A stretch of DNA of 64,000 nt, taken from the NCBI GenBank assembly GCA_963845735.1, contig CAWJTR010000018.1, forward strand, positions 231,930-295,929. Reading direction: 5' to 3'. A program made the translations under genes and the position numbers. Positions 16,821-27,225 of this stretch are shown here, piece after piece. Source of the stretch: AP-15 sp963845735 (GTDB lineage Bacteria > Pseudomonadota > Alphaproteobacteria > ATCC43930 > CGMCC-115725). The notes under the pieces were generated by a model that was not told the DNA's origin, ran no database searches, and saw only the letters and a program-made list of their open reading frames with translations. Position 1 is the first letter of the stretch, and each line of letters starts with the position of its first letter.

Positions 16821-17700
16821 GCTGGAAGGCGGTCTCGTATCGGTTCTGCTGCTCGCCAGTCTCGCTCCGGTCGCGCTGTTGCTGGTTGACGCGCTGGTCG
16901 GGGGCGGCGCAACAATCGAGTATTTGGGCATCAAGCTCGCGCTCGGCAGCGGAGCGAATATCCCGGCATCGGTCGCGGTGCCGACCAATATCGGCGTCCC
17001 TGCCCAACCAGTGAGCGACAGCAGCACCGGGCAGATTTAGGATGCTCTTCGCGCGGCGGTGAGCAAGGATGTGGCGATCGTGACCTCGAAAGAGGCAGGG
17101 CGTGGTGGCCGACCGGCCTGCTCGTTCTGTTCGCTGGTGCCGAGCGCAACGGGCGACCCCCGGGATCGTGTTCCTCGCCACTGCCGGCGGCGCGCCCGGT
17201 CGCTTTCAGGGCTGGGGTCGTCCTGCGGATTTGTTGCCCGCATTGCTCGATGCCAATCCCAAATACCAGCTTTGTTACGCTCGGGCGAAAGCTGCGGCAG
17301 CACAATGGGCGCTGGTCGATACGACCGAGACACCCGCACCGCCACCCATACAACCTTGGATGAGCAGGCTCGCAACCCAGCACCCCTCGATGGCGTTCGA
17401 CCCCGGATCGGGTCTGCCTAACCATTTGCCTTTGAGCAGTTCTTCGCCAACGAGCTGGGAAAAAACGAGGTCGAAATGGTGACGGGAGGTGGTTGGGTCA
17501 GCGCCGTTCGCCTGAAGGAACTGCTCATGCCGGTGTTGTACGAGGAGCGCATCGAGGATGATTGGTCGGAGGACCAAAAGGTTGCCGGTTTCCTGGGGGC
17601 AGCAGGGCGTTATGTCGCGATTACGCGGGGCGGGGTATACCAGCGACTGCTCGAGAAGGACGCCGGAATGGCCGCACTTGTGCAAACGCGCTCGAAGTAA
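16744..17700 (+). pseudogene. broken unknown membrane-anchored protein
   Basis: Coding character continues across several frames and stops. From ATG 16744 it reads MLAAPIFRRGAALFGIGH, stop, then a hydrophobic segment (VSVLLLASLAPVALLLVDAL), ALGSGANIPASVAVP, and a stop at 17038. A second frame gives GIVFLATAGGAPGRFQGWGRPADLLPALL..., and a third, from 17422, gives FEQFFANELGKNEVEMV to RLLEKDAGMAALVQ. Together they would form one protein of about 300 aa with two N-terminal membrane segments. No family was recognised. At least two in-frame stops plus frameshifts make real decay likely. Confidence 0.6.
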
Positions 17701-17709
17701 ACTCTACTG

Positions 17710-20422
17710 ATGTCCGAGCGTGAGGGAAGACCGTCCCCCGAGGCGCTGCTGGCGGCGGCGAAGCACGAAGGCCGCGGCCGGCTGAAGATCTTTCTCGGCG
17801 CCGCGCCCGGGGTCGGCAAGACCTATGAGATGCTGCTGTCCGCCCAGGCCAAGTTGCGCGACGGGGTTGATGTCGTCGTCGGCATCGTCGAGCCGCATGG
17901 CCGGCGCGAGACCGAGGCGCTGCTCGACGGTCTCGAGACGATCCCCCGGCAGCAGGTCGAGTACAAGGGCCACCTCTTGGCCGAAATGGATCTCGACGCG
18001 ATCCTGAAGCGCCGCCCGCAGCTCGTTCTCGTCGATGAATTGGCGCACACCAATGCTCCGGGCAGCCGCCATCCCAAGCGCTATCTCGATGTCGAGGAGC
18101 TGATCGCCGCCGGCATCGACGTGTTCGCGACTTTGAACATCCAGCATGTCGAGAGCCTCAACGACGTGATCGCCCGGATCACCCGAATCCGCGTGCGCGA
18201 AACCGTGCCCGACAGCGTGCTCGACCAAGCCGACGACATCGAAGTCATCGACCTCTCGCCCGAGGATCTGATCAAGCGCCTGCAGGAGGGCAAGGTCTAT
18301 GTGCCGCAGCAGGCCGAGCGCGCGGTTCGGCACTTTTTCTCGACCGGCAATCTGACGGCGCTGCGCGAGCTGGCGCTGCGGCGCACCGCCCAGCGCGTCG
18401 ACGAGCAATTGCTCTCGCACATGCGCGAGCATGCGATTTCCGGCCCGTGGCCGGCCGGCGAGCGGGTGCTGGTCTGCGTCAGCGAGGCGCCGAGCACGGC
18501 GGGGCTGATTCGCTATGCAAGGCGGGTCGCCGATCGCCTGCGCGTGCCGTGGACCGCGATCTATGTCGAGACCGCGCGCACCCAGCGGCTCAGCGACGCC
18601 GAGCGCGACCGCGTCGCCGACCATCTGCGGCTGGCCGAGCGCCTGGGTGCATCGACGATTACGATCCCCGGGCGCAACATCGCCGACGAACTCGTCGCCT
18701 ATGCCGGCGCCAACAACATCACCCAGATCGTCATCGGCAAATCGGCCCGCTCGCGCTGGTTCGAGATGGTGCATGGCTCGGTGGTCCGCGAGCTGATGCG
18801 CAAGACCGGCCAGATCAGCCTGCACGTCATTTCAGCCGATGCCGAGGAACCGGTTCCGGCGAAATCCGTGGCAACCCGCCCGACATCCGAGACAGTGCGC
18901 GTCGGCCCCTATCTCGGCAGCGCCGGCGGCGTCGCGATCGCCCTCGGCATCGGCCTGTTGCTCAAGGAATTCGTCGCGGTGCAGAGCATCTCCCTGGTGT
19001 TCTTGACCGCAGTGTTGGCCTCGGCCGTCGCCTGGGGTCTATTGCCCTCGCTGTTCGCCTGCGTCGCTCAGCGTGCTCGCTTACAACTTCTTCTTTCTGC
19101 CGCCGCTGTACACCTTCTCGGTCGGAGATCCGGAAAACGTCGTCGCGCTGTTCTTTTTTCTGATCGTCGCAATCATCGTCAGCAATCTGACCGCCGCGAC
19201 CCGCCGACAGGTGGTGACCGCGCGGGCGCGGGCCAAAACGACGGCCGAGCTTTACGCCTTCAGCCGCAAGGTCGCCGGGATCGGCGCGCTCGACGATCTG
19301 TTGTGGGCGACGGCCTTTCAGATCGCCTCGATGCTGAACGTGCGCACCGTGCTGCTGATGCCGGTCGGGGAAGGGGAGGGGCTCGAGGTCGCCTCGGGCT
19401 ATCCGCCCGAGGACCGGCTCGACGCCGCCGACATGGCGGCGGCGCGCTGGACCTGGGAGCACAACCGCCCGGCCGGGCGCGGCGCCGACACCTTGCCGGG
19501 CGGCAAGCGGCTGTTTCTCCCGTTGCGCACCGGCAGCGGCCCGGTCGGCGTGCTCGGCATCGACCGCGAAACGCCGGGGCCGTTGCTGACCCCCGACGAG
19601 CGCCGCCTGCTCGACGCGCTCGCCGATCAGGCGGCGGTGGCGATCGAGCGCATCTCGCTGGCCAAGGGGCTCGACGAGGCGCGGGTGCTGGCCGAGACCG
19701 AGCGGTTGCGCGCCGCGCTCTTGACCTCGATCTCGCACGATCTGCGCACCCCGCTGGCCTCGATCATCGGCGCGGTTTCGAGCCTGCGCAGCTACCCGGA
19801 GAAATACGGCGCCGCGGAACGCGAGGAATTGCTGGCGACGTTGCAGGACGAGGCCGAACGGTTGAACCGCTTCGTCTCCAACCTGCTCGACATGACCCGG
19901 CTCGAATCGGGCGCGATCGAGCTCAAGCTCGATCTGATCGATGTCGGCGAGATCATCGGCGCGGCGTTGCAGCGGGCCGGGAATGTTGTCGCCCGCCACC
20001 ATGTCGAGGTCACGGTCGAGCCGGAGTTGCCGATGCTGAGGCTCGATGTGGTGCTGTTCGAGCAGGTATTGTTCAACCTGCTCGACAACGCCGCGAAATA
20101 TTCACCGGCCGGCAGCCGCATCGAGATCCGGGCGAGCCGCGACGGCGAATTGGTCGAGATCGAGGTCGTCGACGAAGGGCCGGGAATACCGCCCGACGAT
20201 TTCGAGCGCATCTTCGATAAATTCTATCGGGTGCAGGCGCAGGATCGGCGCCGCGCCGGAACCGGGCTGGGGCTGGCGATCTGCCGCGGCTTTGTCGAGG
20301 CGCTGGGCGGATGGATCGTCGCCCGCAACCGCCGCGACCGCTCCGGTGCGGTCCTGACGATCCGCATGCCGGTGGTGCCCGAAATCGGCGCCGAGCGGCA
20401 ATCCGCCCTGGCTCATGGCTAG
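17710..20422 (+). pseudogene. kdpD: sensor kinase KdpD, single frameshift
   Basis: Turgor/K+-sensing histidine kinase. The KdpD domain (Walker A GAAPGVGKT at 30-38, DELAHTN), the Usp-like domain (VIGKSARSRWFE) and the first membrane helices are in one frame to about 19066. The remainder (YNFFFLPPLYTFSVGDPENV, GAF-like region, H-box SISHDLRTPLAS, N-box LLDNAAKYSP, G-box GTGLGLAI) is in the next. Removing one base near GCGTCGCTCAGC restores the canonical FACVASVLAYNFFF. All catalytic motifs are intact, so a sequencing indel is as likely as a mutation. kdpFABC is not adjacent. Confidence 0.9.
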
Positions 20423-21192
20423 GGAGCCGACCGTCCTCGTCGTCGACGACGAGCCGCCGATCCGCCGGCTGTTGCGCACCACCCTGACCGCTGCCGGCTA
20501 TCGCGTCGCCGAAGCCGAAACCGCCGCCGCCGGTCTGCGCTCCCTGGCCGTAGAGAAGCCCGATCTGGTGATCCTCGATCTCGGCCTGCCGGACCATAGC
20601 GGGATCGAGCTGATCGCCGAGATCCGCAAGGCCTCGCAGGTGCCGATCGTGGTGCTGTCGGCGCGCCACGACGAGCGCGCAAAGGTCGCGGCGCTCGATC
20701 TCGGCGCCGACGATTATGTCGCCAAGCCGTTCGGCATGGCCGAGCTGATGGCGCGGCTGCGCGCGGCATTGCGCCACGCCTTTCAGGCGCAGGGCGAATT
20801 GCCGGTCTTTGCCTCGGGCGATCTGGCGGTCGACCTGGTGCGCCGCCACGTCACCCGCGCCGGCCACGAGATCAAATTATCGCCCAAGGAGTTCGACCTG
20901 CTTGCGTCATCTGGTCATGCATGCCGGCAAGGTGCTGACCCATCGCCAGCTGTTGCGCGAGGTGTGGGGGCCGGCTCAGGCCGACGAGGTGCAATATCTG
21001 CGGGTGTTCATCCGCGGGCTGCGGCAAAAGCTCGAACCCGACCCGACCCGGCCGACCCATATCCTGACCGAGCTCGGCGTCGGCTACCGCCTGCAACTTC
21101 CCGCCCGATCAGCGCGCCTGAGCCGCTCAGCCCATCGAGTGCAAATTCCTCGATCGCTAGGCGATGCCGTCGCGGCTGTCAGCCGCGAATGA
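20415..21192 (+). pseudogene. kdpE: response regulator KdpE, single frameshift
   Basis: OmpR-class regulator paired with KdpD; its ATG overlaps the kdpD stop by 8 bp. The receiver domain is complete (acidic pair VVDDEPP, phospho-acceptor in LVILDLGLPD, Lys in YVAKPF). The winged-helix effector begins LSPKEFDLL and continues in another frame as RHLVMHAGKVLTHRQLLREVWG to YLRVFIRGLRQKLE and YRLQLP. One extra T near 20902 (CTGCTTGCGTC) accounts for the break. The 3' end overlaps the convergent znuB gene. Confidence 0.9.
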
Positions 21193-21979
21193 GGCGGTGG
21201 AGCTTTTCGCAAAGCTGAGGAAATAGACGAGGCAGCTCAGCAGCACGATCCAGAATGTGGTCGGCCAGTCGGTGACATAGGCCAAGACAATCCCGCCCCA
21301 GGTCTCGGCGAGCGCGAGAGCGACCGAGAGGGCGACGCCCGCGCGCAGCCGCGAGGCCAGGCGCAGCGACGCGGCCGCCGGCCCGACCATCAGCGCGAAG
21401 ACCAGCAGCACGCCGACGACCTGCGCCGCCTCGGCGACGGCAACGGCGACGATCGCCAGAAACAGCACCGAGACCAGGCGGAGCGACACGCCCTTGGCTT
21501 CGGCTAGCTCGGGCGCCAGGGTGGCGAACAGCAGAGGCCGCGAAATCGCCGCGAGCGCCAACATGCCGACCACACTCAAGCCCAGCAGACCCCACAACGT
21601 CTCGATGCCGACTCCGAGCAAATTGCCGAACAGGATCGCCGTCGCCTCGCTCGCGCTGGTGGTGTAAAGGTACAAAAATAAGACACCGAGGCCGAGCGCC
21701 AGCGACAGGATGATGCCGACCGCGACATCGCGATTGCGCAGCCGATCGCCGAGCAAGCCCATCGCGACCGCCGCCGCCAAGGTAAAGAGCGAGCAACCCC
21801 CACAGCGCGCCGATGCCGAGCAGCACCGAGCCGGTCGCGCCGGCGAAGCCGACATGCGACAGCGCATGACCGGCAAAGGTCAGATTCCGCAGCACCAGGA
21901 AATACCCGACCGTCCCGGCGACGATCGCGACGACGCCTCCCGCCATAAAGGCGGTGCGCATGAAATCGTATTCAAACAT
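21157..21979 (-). pseudogene. znuB: zinc/manganese ABC transporter permease, frameshifted
   Basis: Integral membrane permease of a ZnuABC-type importer. The N-terminal part (FMAGGVVAIVAGTVGYFLVLRNLTFAGHALSHVGFAG) is the family signature. After GALWGLL the frame changes near 21792 and continues LFTLAAAVAMGLLGDRLRNRD...ATAILFGNLLG to WIVLLSCLVYF. It has the expected eight to nine hydrophobic helices when joined. The ATG at 21979 lies within the tail of the ATPase gene. Confidence 0.85.
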
Positions 21980-22834
21980 CTGCCGTGGCGGGCATCGTGG
22001 CGATGGGCTTCCGCCTCGACCGGGCCATGCCCGGCGACGACCACGATGCGGCCGTTTACCCGCAACACCTCGATCGGCGTCTGGTAAAGGCCGGACAACA
22101 CCGCGTCGGTGATCACTTCGTCCACCGTGCCGAGCGCGGCGCGCCCGTGCCCCAGATAGAGCACCCGATCGACAACGCCGAGCAGCGGGTTCAGGTCATG
22201 CGCGGTAAACAGGACGGTGATGCCGCGGTCTTGCTGGATCTGCCTGACCAGCGCGACGACCGCCTGCTGGAAATGCGGATCGAGGCTGATCAGCGGCTCG
22301 TCGAGCAGCAGCAGCCTCGGCTTTCCGAGCAGCGCCTGGGCGAGCAGCAGCCGCTGCAGTTCGCCACCCGAAAGTTCGCGCAAGGGCCGGCGAGCGAGGC
22401 TTTGCGCGGCGACGGTTTCGAGCGCCTGGTCGACCTCCCGCCGGCCGTCGCGAGCGATCAGCGGCAGCCCCCAACGCTCTCCGTTCAGGGCGCTGGCCAC
22501 GAAATCCCAGCCGCGCAGCGGAAGGTCCGCCACGGCGGTGCGCTGCTGGGGCAGATATCCGGCCGCGCGATCGCCGCGCCGCGGCTTTGCCCCGAAGATC
22601 CTGATCTCGCCGGCGGCAGGCGGCAGCAGACCCAGGATGGCTTGCAGCAATGTGGTTTTGCCGGCGCCGTTCGGACCGAGGACTGGCGATGAACTCGCCG
22701 GGCCGTATCGCCGCGCTGACATCGGCGAGAACGGTGCGCGCCCCCCGGGTGATCGTCACTCGGTCGAGCTCGATCGCAAACCCCTCTAGCGAGCCAGCGC
22801 GCGGTCGAGCGCGTCGAGCTGCGACAGCATCCAC
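21880..22834 (-). pseudogene. znuC: zinc ABC transporter ATP-binding protein, frameshifted
   Basis: ATPase of the same importer. The first beta-strands (FAIELDRVTITRGARTVLADV...IRPGEFIA) are in one frame; from about 22687 the Walker A (LGPNGAGKTT), Q-loop (YLPQQR), signature (LSGGELQR), Walker B (LLLLDEP) and H-loop (FTAHD) are in another. One inserted A before GTCCTCGG explains the split. The in-frame ATG 22834 overlaps the znuA stop. The His-containing C-terminus (EAEAHRHDARHG) runs into znuB; the exact stop is uncertain. Confidence 0.85.
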
Positions 22835-23673
22835 TCCTGGTAATCCTTCCCTCGCGGCTCGGTCTCGGTCACGCCGACCACGGGCACGCCGGCTTGCGTC
22901 GCGATTTTCTGCATCCGCCGGGTCAGCGCCTCGCTGGTTTGGCTGTTATAGAGCAAGACTTTGACGGCCCGCGCGCGAAGATCCTTTTCGAAGGCCGCAA
23001 CGGCGCCGGCGCTGGGCTCGGTGTCGTTCATGACCGCAAGCTGGAACCCGGCGTTGCGCATGTCGAGACCCAGGGCCGCCGCCATGTAGCCGAAGACCGG
23101 TTCCGTCGCGGTCACCGGCTTACCTGAATATTTTGTGCGCATCTCGGCAATTCGGTCGTCGAGCGGCTTCATCGACCTTCGGAATGTCGTCAGACGCCGG
23201 GCGTAATCGGCTTGGTGAACCGGATCGAGTTTCACGAACAGGCCGCAGAGGGCCTCGGCCAAGGCCGGCATCGCGGCGGGGTCGTACCAGACATGCGGGT
23301 TGTCGCCGGCCGTCTTGTGGACGAGCGCCGCGACGACGACGACCGCGCGCGACGCGGCGGGTGACGCCGACAGAAGCTTTTCCGCCCACCCGTCATACCC
23401 GGCCCCGTTGACGATGACGACCGCGGCATCGGCGAATGCGCGCGCGGTTGACGGGCTCGCCTCGAATTCGTGCGGGTCCTGGTCCGGGTTGGTCAGGATG
23501 CTGGTGACCGCAACCTGGGCGCCGCCGATCTGCCGGGCGATGTCGCCATAGAAATTTTCGGCGGCGACCACCGTGATCGGCTTGATTGGTGCAGCCGGCT
23601 CGGCCGGTTGAGCCAGGGCTGTGGAAATCGCCATGACAAAGGCGACGAACCCGCCGACGATCAGATCGCGCAT
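22786..23673 (-). CDS. znuA: zinc ABC transporter substrate-binding protein
   Basis: Periplasmic binding protein of cluster A-I, 295 aa. A cleavable signal (VGGFVAFVMAISTALAQ) is followed by VVAAENFYGDIARQIGG. Metal-binding candidates are His in QDPHEFE, His in NPHVWYDP, and the acidic residue in TATEPVFGYM. No long His-rich loop is present. ATG 23673 is preferred over GTG 23691. A Zur-like box lies 21-38 bp upstream. It heads the znuA-znuC-znuB operon. Confidence 0.9.
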   Translation of the reverse strand: MRDLIVGGFVAFVMAISTALAQPAEPAAPIKPITVVAAENFYGDIARQIGGAQVAVTSILTNPDQDPHEFEASPSTARAFADAAVVIVNGAGYDGWAEKLLSASPAASRAVVVVAALVHKTAGDNPHVWYDPAAMPALAEALCGLFVKLDPVHQADYARRLTTFRRSMKPLDDRIAEMRTKYSGKPVTATEPVFGYMAAALGLDMRNAGFQLAVMNDTEPSAGAVAAFEKDLRARAVKVLLYNSQTSEALTRRMQKIATQAGVPVVGVTETEPRGKDYQEWMLSQLDALDRALAR

Positions 23674-23693
23674 ATCGGACTGTCGCAACACAT

Positions 23694-23711
23694 GAAATGT
23701 TATAACATCTC
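23694..23711. promoter_or_regulatory. Zur-like operator upstream of znuA
   Basis: GAAATGTTATAACATCTC contains the perfect 12-bp palindrome ATGTTATAACAT (23697-23708) and is an 18-bp dyad with one mismatch. It resembles the known zinc uptake regulator consensus built on TGTTATAACA and sits directly upstream of a zinc transporter gene. Confidence 0.85.
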
Positions 23712-23946
23712 CTTAGCAGAACTTCGGCGCGGGCGAAACGGATCGATCTGCCGGCCATCGCATTACCGACGACCAGGCGGCCCGCCGGGCTGCGCGGCGA
23801 ACGAGGCAAAGTGTCGGCTGCGTGGGGACGCGGAGAATTCGCCGCAGAAAACCGCGTGGGTGCGGCGCGCTGCCCATAGCAAATCGGCGCGGAAGCAGGC
23901 AAAATCCGGCCGGCGGGGATTTTCCCGCGAATTGGGGGTCATCGGA

Positions 23947-24432
23947 ATGTTCAAAAAAGTTGGTTTGGCAATCGGCGCGATCGGTCTGGCGGCCGGCCTT
24001 GCCGCGCAGGGGACGCCGGCGCAAGCCCAATCGGGGGTGCGGGTCGGAACATTGAACTGCAACGTCGCCAGCGGCTGGGGCTTTGTGTTCGGCTCGTCAA
24101 GAGCGCTCCGCTGCGTCTTTTCGGGGGCCGGTCGTCCTCCCGAGCGCTATGCCGGCAGCATCTCAAAATTTGGCGTCGACATCGGCTACACCCAAGGCGG
24201 CGTGCTGGTCTGGGCCGTGCTGGCGCCGACCACCAATCTGGCGCCGGGCGCGCTAGCCGGGAATTTTGCCGGTGCCACGGCCAGCGCGACAGTCGGGGTC
24301 GGGGTCGGCGCTAATGTGCTGATTGGCGGTTCGAATCAGTCGATCTCGCTGCAGCCGTTGAGCATCGAAGGCAATACCGGGCTCAACGTCGCGGCTGGCA
24401 TCGGCGCGATCAGTTTGCACCACGTCCGCTGA
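23947..24432 (+). CDS. DUF992 domain exported protein
   Basis: 161-aa periplasmic protein. The signal peptide (VGLAIGAIGLAAGLAAQGTPAQAQ) precedes RVGTLNCNVASGWGFVFGSSRALRCVF, the two-Cys DUF992 hallmark (likely a disulphide), then VDIGYTQGGVLVWAV. A Gly/Ala-rich second half ends with GNTGLNVAAGI. Function is unknown; the family is typical of Hyphomicrobiales and relatives. The start follows a GGGGGTC purine run. Confidence 0.9.
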   Translation: MFKKVGLAIGAIGLAAGLAAQGTPAQAQSGVRVGTLNCNVASGWGFVFGSSRALRCVFSGAGRPPERYAGSISKFGVDIGYTQGGVLVWAVLAPTTNLAPGALAGNFAGATASATVGVGVGANVLIGGSNQSISLQPLSIEGNTGLNVAAGIGAISLHHVR

Positions 24433-24834
24433 GCCGATCGAGCGGGAACGCAAGGGGTCGCGGCAATGAACTATTCCGGCGTCTTCTATTTGAGGAGGTG
24501 CCGTGACCCCGGCAGGACCGGGTTTTCCGGAAGTCGCCGAGCGAGATCCGGCTCGCCGACGAGCCCGGGAATGGCGTCGGCTGTTTCTCCGAGCATCGTT
24601 TCTCGAATGACGGCATGCGCGGCTTACCGCTGAACCTGATCCTCGAATCGTTCGGCGTTCTTGGCGGCCGTCGCGCCGTGGATCCCCACCGCAGGCTTAG
24701 GCACGCCAGCGCGGCGGGTCGATTTAACGGATTCGTCATGGGTTTGCGGTAATTTGAGCGAATTCACCGATCGGCTGCCGTTACGCGGCGGGCTTGCCCG
24801 CGCTCCGGCGCTGGGGGACGCTGCGCTGCGGCCG
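24433..24834. other. intergenic stretch, no confident gene
   Basis: About 400 bp between the DUF992 and prenyltransferase genes. A 35-codon frame (24503-24610, GTG start) has an unusually good Shine-Dalgarno (GAGGAGGT) and an Arg-rich product (PARRRAREWRRLFLR), but nothing else supports it. Nothing else is seen. Confidence 0.4.
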
Positions 24835-25608
24835 ATGCTCCGGCTCCTCTATTATCTCTACGCCCGGCGGCTGGTTCGCGGCGTGCGGCGGCAGTCGCGG
24901 CCACGCCATATCGGCATCATCCTCGACGGCAACCGCCGTCACGGCCGCGCGCTCGGCATCACCGAGCCGCGGGCGGTCTACGATCTCGGCGCCGAGAAGC
25001 TCGACGAAGTCCTGGAGTGGTGCGTCGAGCTGGGCATTCCGACGGTCACCCTATGGGTGTTCTCGACCGAAAATTTCCACCGGCCGGCGGCCGAGGTGTC
25101 CGGCATCCTGGCCTCGGTCGCAGCCAAGCTGACCGCGCTCGCTGACGATCCCGCAATCCACCGCCGGCGGGTCCGCGTCCGCGCGATCGGTTGCCTGGCA
25201 ATGCTGCCGGCGCCGGTTCTGGCGGCGATCACCGCAGCCGAGCGCGCCACCGCGGGATATGACGGGTTCGAGCTGAACATCGCCGTCGCCTATGGCGGCC
25301 GCCAGGAGATCGCCGACGCCGTGCGCGCGCTGCTCGCTTGCCTGGCCGCCGAGCAGACGACATTGGTCGAGGCGATCGACCACGTCACGCCGGAGGCCAT
25401 CGCCCGCCATCTGTACACCGCCGGACTCCCCGACCCCGACCTGATCATCCGCACATCGGGTGAGGTCCGCCTCTCCGGTTTTCTGATGTGGCAGAGCGTG
25501 CATAGCGAATTCTATTTTACCGACGTGTTGTGGCCGGCGTTGCGCAAGATCGATTTCCTGCGCGCGATCCGATCTTTTCAAGAGCGCCAGCGCCGCTACG
25601 GCTGCTGA
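24835..25608 (+). CDS. cis-prenyltransferase (UppS family)
   Basis: Isoprenyl diphosphate synthase making Z-configured polyprenyl diphosphates, 257 aa. The catalytic N-terminal motif is HIGIILDGNRRHGRALG, differing from the common MDGNGRWA and resembling the short-chain Z-farnesyl/decaprenyl branch (DGNRR). Other motifs: LWVFSTENFHRP, FELNIAVAYGGRQEI, DLIIRTSGEVRLSGFLMWQ and SEFYFTDVLWP. An extended N-terminal helix (LRLLYYLYARRLVRGVR) may bind membranes. Product chain length is not predictable here. Confidence 0.88.
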   Translation: MLRLLYYLYARRLVRGVRRQSRPRHIGIILDGNRRHGRALGITEPRAVYDLGAEKLDEVLEWCVELGIPTVTLWVFSTENFHRPAAEVSGILASVAAKLTALADDPAIHRRRVRVRAIGCLAMLPAPVLAAITAAERATAGYDGFELNIAVAYGGRQEIADAVRALLACLAAEQTTLVEAIDHVTPEAIARHLYTAGLPDPDLIIRTSGEVRLSGFLMWQSVHSEFYFTDVLWPALRKIDFLRAIRSFQERQRRYGC

Positions 25609-25713
25609 CTCCGCGGATTGACCAGCGCGCTGTCGTCAGTCGCTCCGGGGCGCGATGTCGACTTCGCGCCGGAACACAGTGAGAATGAGCCGGACCCGAG
25701 AGGCGGAGGCGTG

Positions 25714-26462
25714 ATGAACATCGATCTGGTCGGGAAGCGGGCGGTGGTGGCCGGGGGCAGCCGGGGCATCGGGCGGGCGATCGCGCTCGCTTTCGCCGAG
25801 GCCGGGGCCGGCGTGTCGATCTGCGCGCGGGGGGCAGAGGCGTTGGCCGCGGCCGCGAGGACATTGCGCGGTATGGCGGTACGGCGCATGCGGCGGTCTG
25901 CGATCTCGCCGATGCGGCGGCGGTCGCGCGCTATATCGAGGAAGCAGCCGGGGCGCTCGGCGGCATCGATATTCTGGTCAACAACGCTTCGGGTTTCGGC
26001 ACCAGCGACGACGAGGCCGGCTGGGCGGTCAGCATCTCGGTCGATCTGATGGCGACAGTGCGGGCGACGCGGGCGGCACTGCCTTTTCTTGAACAATCCG
26101 AGGCCGGTTCGATCCTCAACATCTCGTCGATTTCAGGGTTTCGCGCGTCGGCCCGCACCCCGCCTTACGGCGCGGTCAAGGCGGCGATCCTCGAATATAC
26201 CCAGACGACAGCCGCCCAATTCGCGCGCAAGGGCATCCGCGTCAATTGCATCGCTCCCGGCTCGATCGAGTTTCCCGGCGGCACCTGGGAGCGGGCGAAG
26301 AACCACAACCCGAACCTCTATGGCGCGATCCTCCGCAGCATCCCGTTCGGGCGCCTGGGCCGGCCGGAGGAAGTGGCGCGGGTCGCACTGTTCCTGTGCT
26401 CGCCGCTCGCCGGCTGGGTCACCGGGCAGAACATCGCCGTCGACGGCGGCCAGATGCTTTGA
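25714..26462 (+). pseudogene. SDR family oxidoreductase, frameshifted
   Basis: Short-chain dehydrogenase in two frames. The first encodes the cofactor site (VVAGGSRGIGRAIALAFAEAGAG) to about 25865. The second continues EDIARYGGTAHAAVCDLAD, ILVNNASGFG, the active-site Ser/Tyr/Lys region (NISSISGF, YGAVKAAI) and NIAVDGG. A GGCGGAGGCG precedes the ATG. All catalytic residues survive, so a single sequencing indel could account for it. Confidence 0.85.
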
Positions 26463-26510
26463 GGACAGGCGACCCAGTCGGCTGCAGCGAAGCAGAGGGC
26501 CCCGCTGGTT

Positions 26511-26598
26511 CGTCATCACCGGGCTGGACCCGGTGATCCACGTCGTTGTCTGTGCCGCCGCAAGGCGTGGATGGCCGGATCAAGTTCCGGCCATGACG
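26511..26598. repeat. REP-like paired palindromes
   Basis: Two hairpins face each other: CGTCATCACCGGGCTGGACC... and ...GGATCAAGTTCCGGCCATGACG, with CGTGGAT/ATCCACG at the centre. The sequence matches the extragenic repeat type common in alphaproteobacteria (CGTCATnnCCGGGCTTGACCCGG). It separates the SDR gene from the converging pcaG 3' end. Confidence 0.75.
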
Positions 26599-26639
26599 AG
26601 AGAGGCGGTAGCTGCAAGCTCTGGCGTGAAAGCGCCGCC

Positions 26640-27224
26640 CATAGATCGAAGAAGGCGGTCTCGCGCTCGCCTTGCAGGATGACGTCGAACCGATAGGTCG
26701 GCGGGCCGGCGTCCGCGCGCGGGTGGCGATCAGGGTCTGGCGGACCGCCGGATCGTCGATCGACAACAGCACCGGATCGCTGTCGTTGGCCGGCTCGTCG
26801 GCGAAATAAATGCGGGTGTAAAGCTGCTTCAAAAGCCCGCGGGCAAAGAGTCGCGACCGCGATGTGCGGCGCCTGCAATGCGTTGCCGCGGCCCGGCACT
26901 GGCCCCGGCCGGATCGTCGTAAAGCGAAAGCCGCCATCGGCATCGGTCGACACCCGGCCAAAGCCGCGAAAATTCGGGTCGAGCGGCTTGTCGGTCCTCG
27001 CATCGTCGGGATGGGCGTAGCGGCCGGCGGCGTTGGCCTGCCATAATTCGAGGCAGGCATCGGCGACCGCGGCGCCGTCGCCGTCGATTACCCGCCCCTC
27101 GACGACGATCCGTTCGCCGGTCAGGATTCCCTCTGGTGAGATCGGCCCATTCCGGCCGATCGAGCGCCAGGTGGAAAAATGGGCCGACCGTCTGCGATGG
27201 CGTGACGATCAGTTTGCCCGCCAT
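26640..27224 (-). pseudogene. pcaG: protocatechuate 3,4-dioxygenase alpha subunit, multiple frameshifts
   Basis: Alpha subunit of the intradiol dioxygenase. It starts cleanly (LIVTPSQTVGPFFHLALDRPEWADL), then switches frame to an ELWQANAAGRYAHPDD-type segment, then STDADGGFRFTTIRPGPVPG...LQAPHIAVAT, then LKQLYTRIYFADEPANDSDPVLL, and finally PPTYRFDVILQGERETAFFD. At least three indels are needed to join these pieces. The 3' end is not well defined and may run into the REP-like repeat. The ATG is 1 bp after the pcaH stop, so the two were an operon. Confidence 0.82.
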
Positions 27225-27225
27225 C

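Noticed and set aside
16684..17181. Long minus-strand frame over the broken gene at 16.7-17.7 kb
   Set aside because: Arg/Asp/Gln-rich composition without motifs; the plus strand shows a coherent hydrophobic segment and domain-like text.
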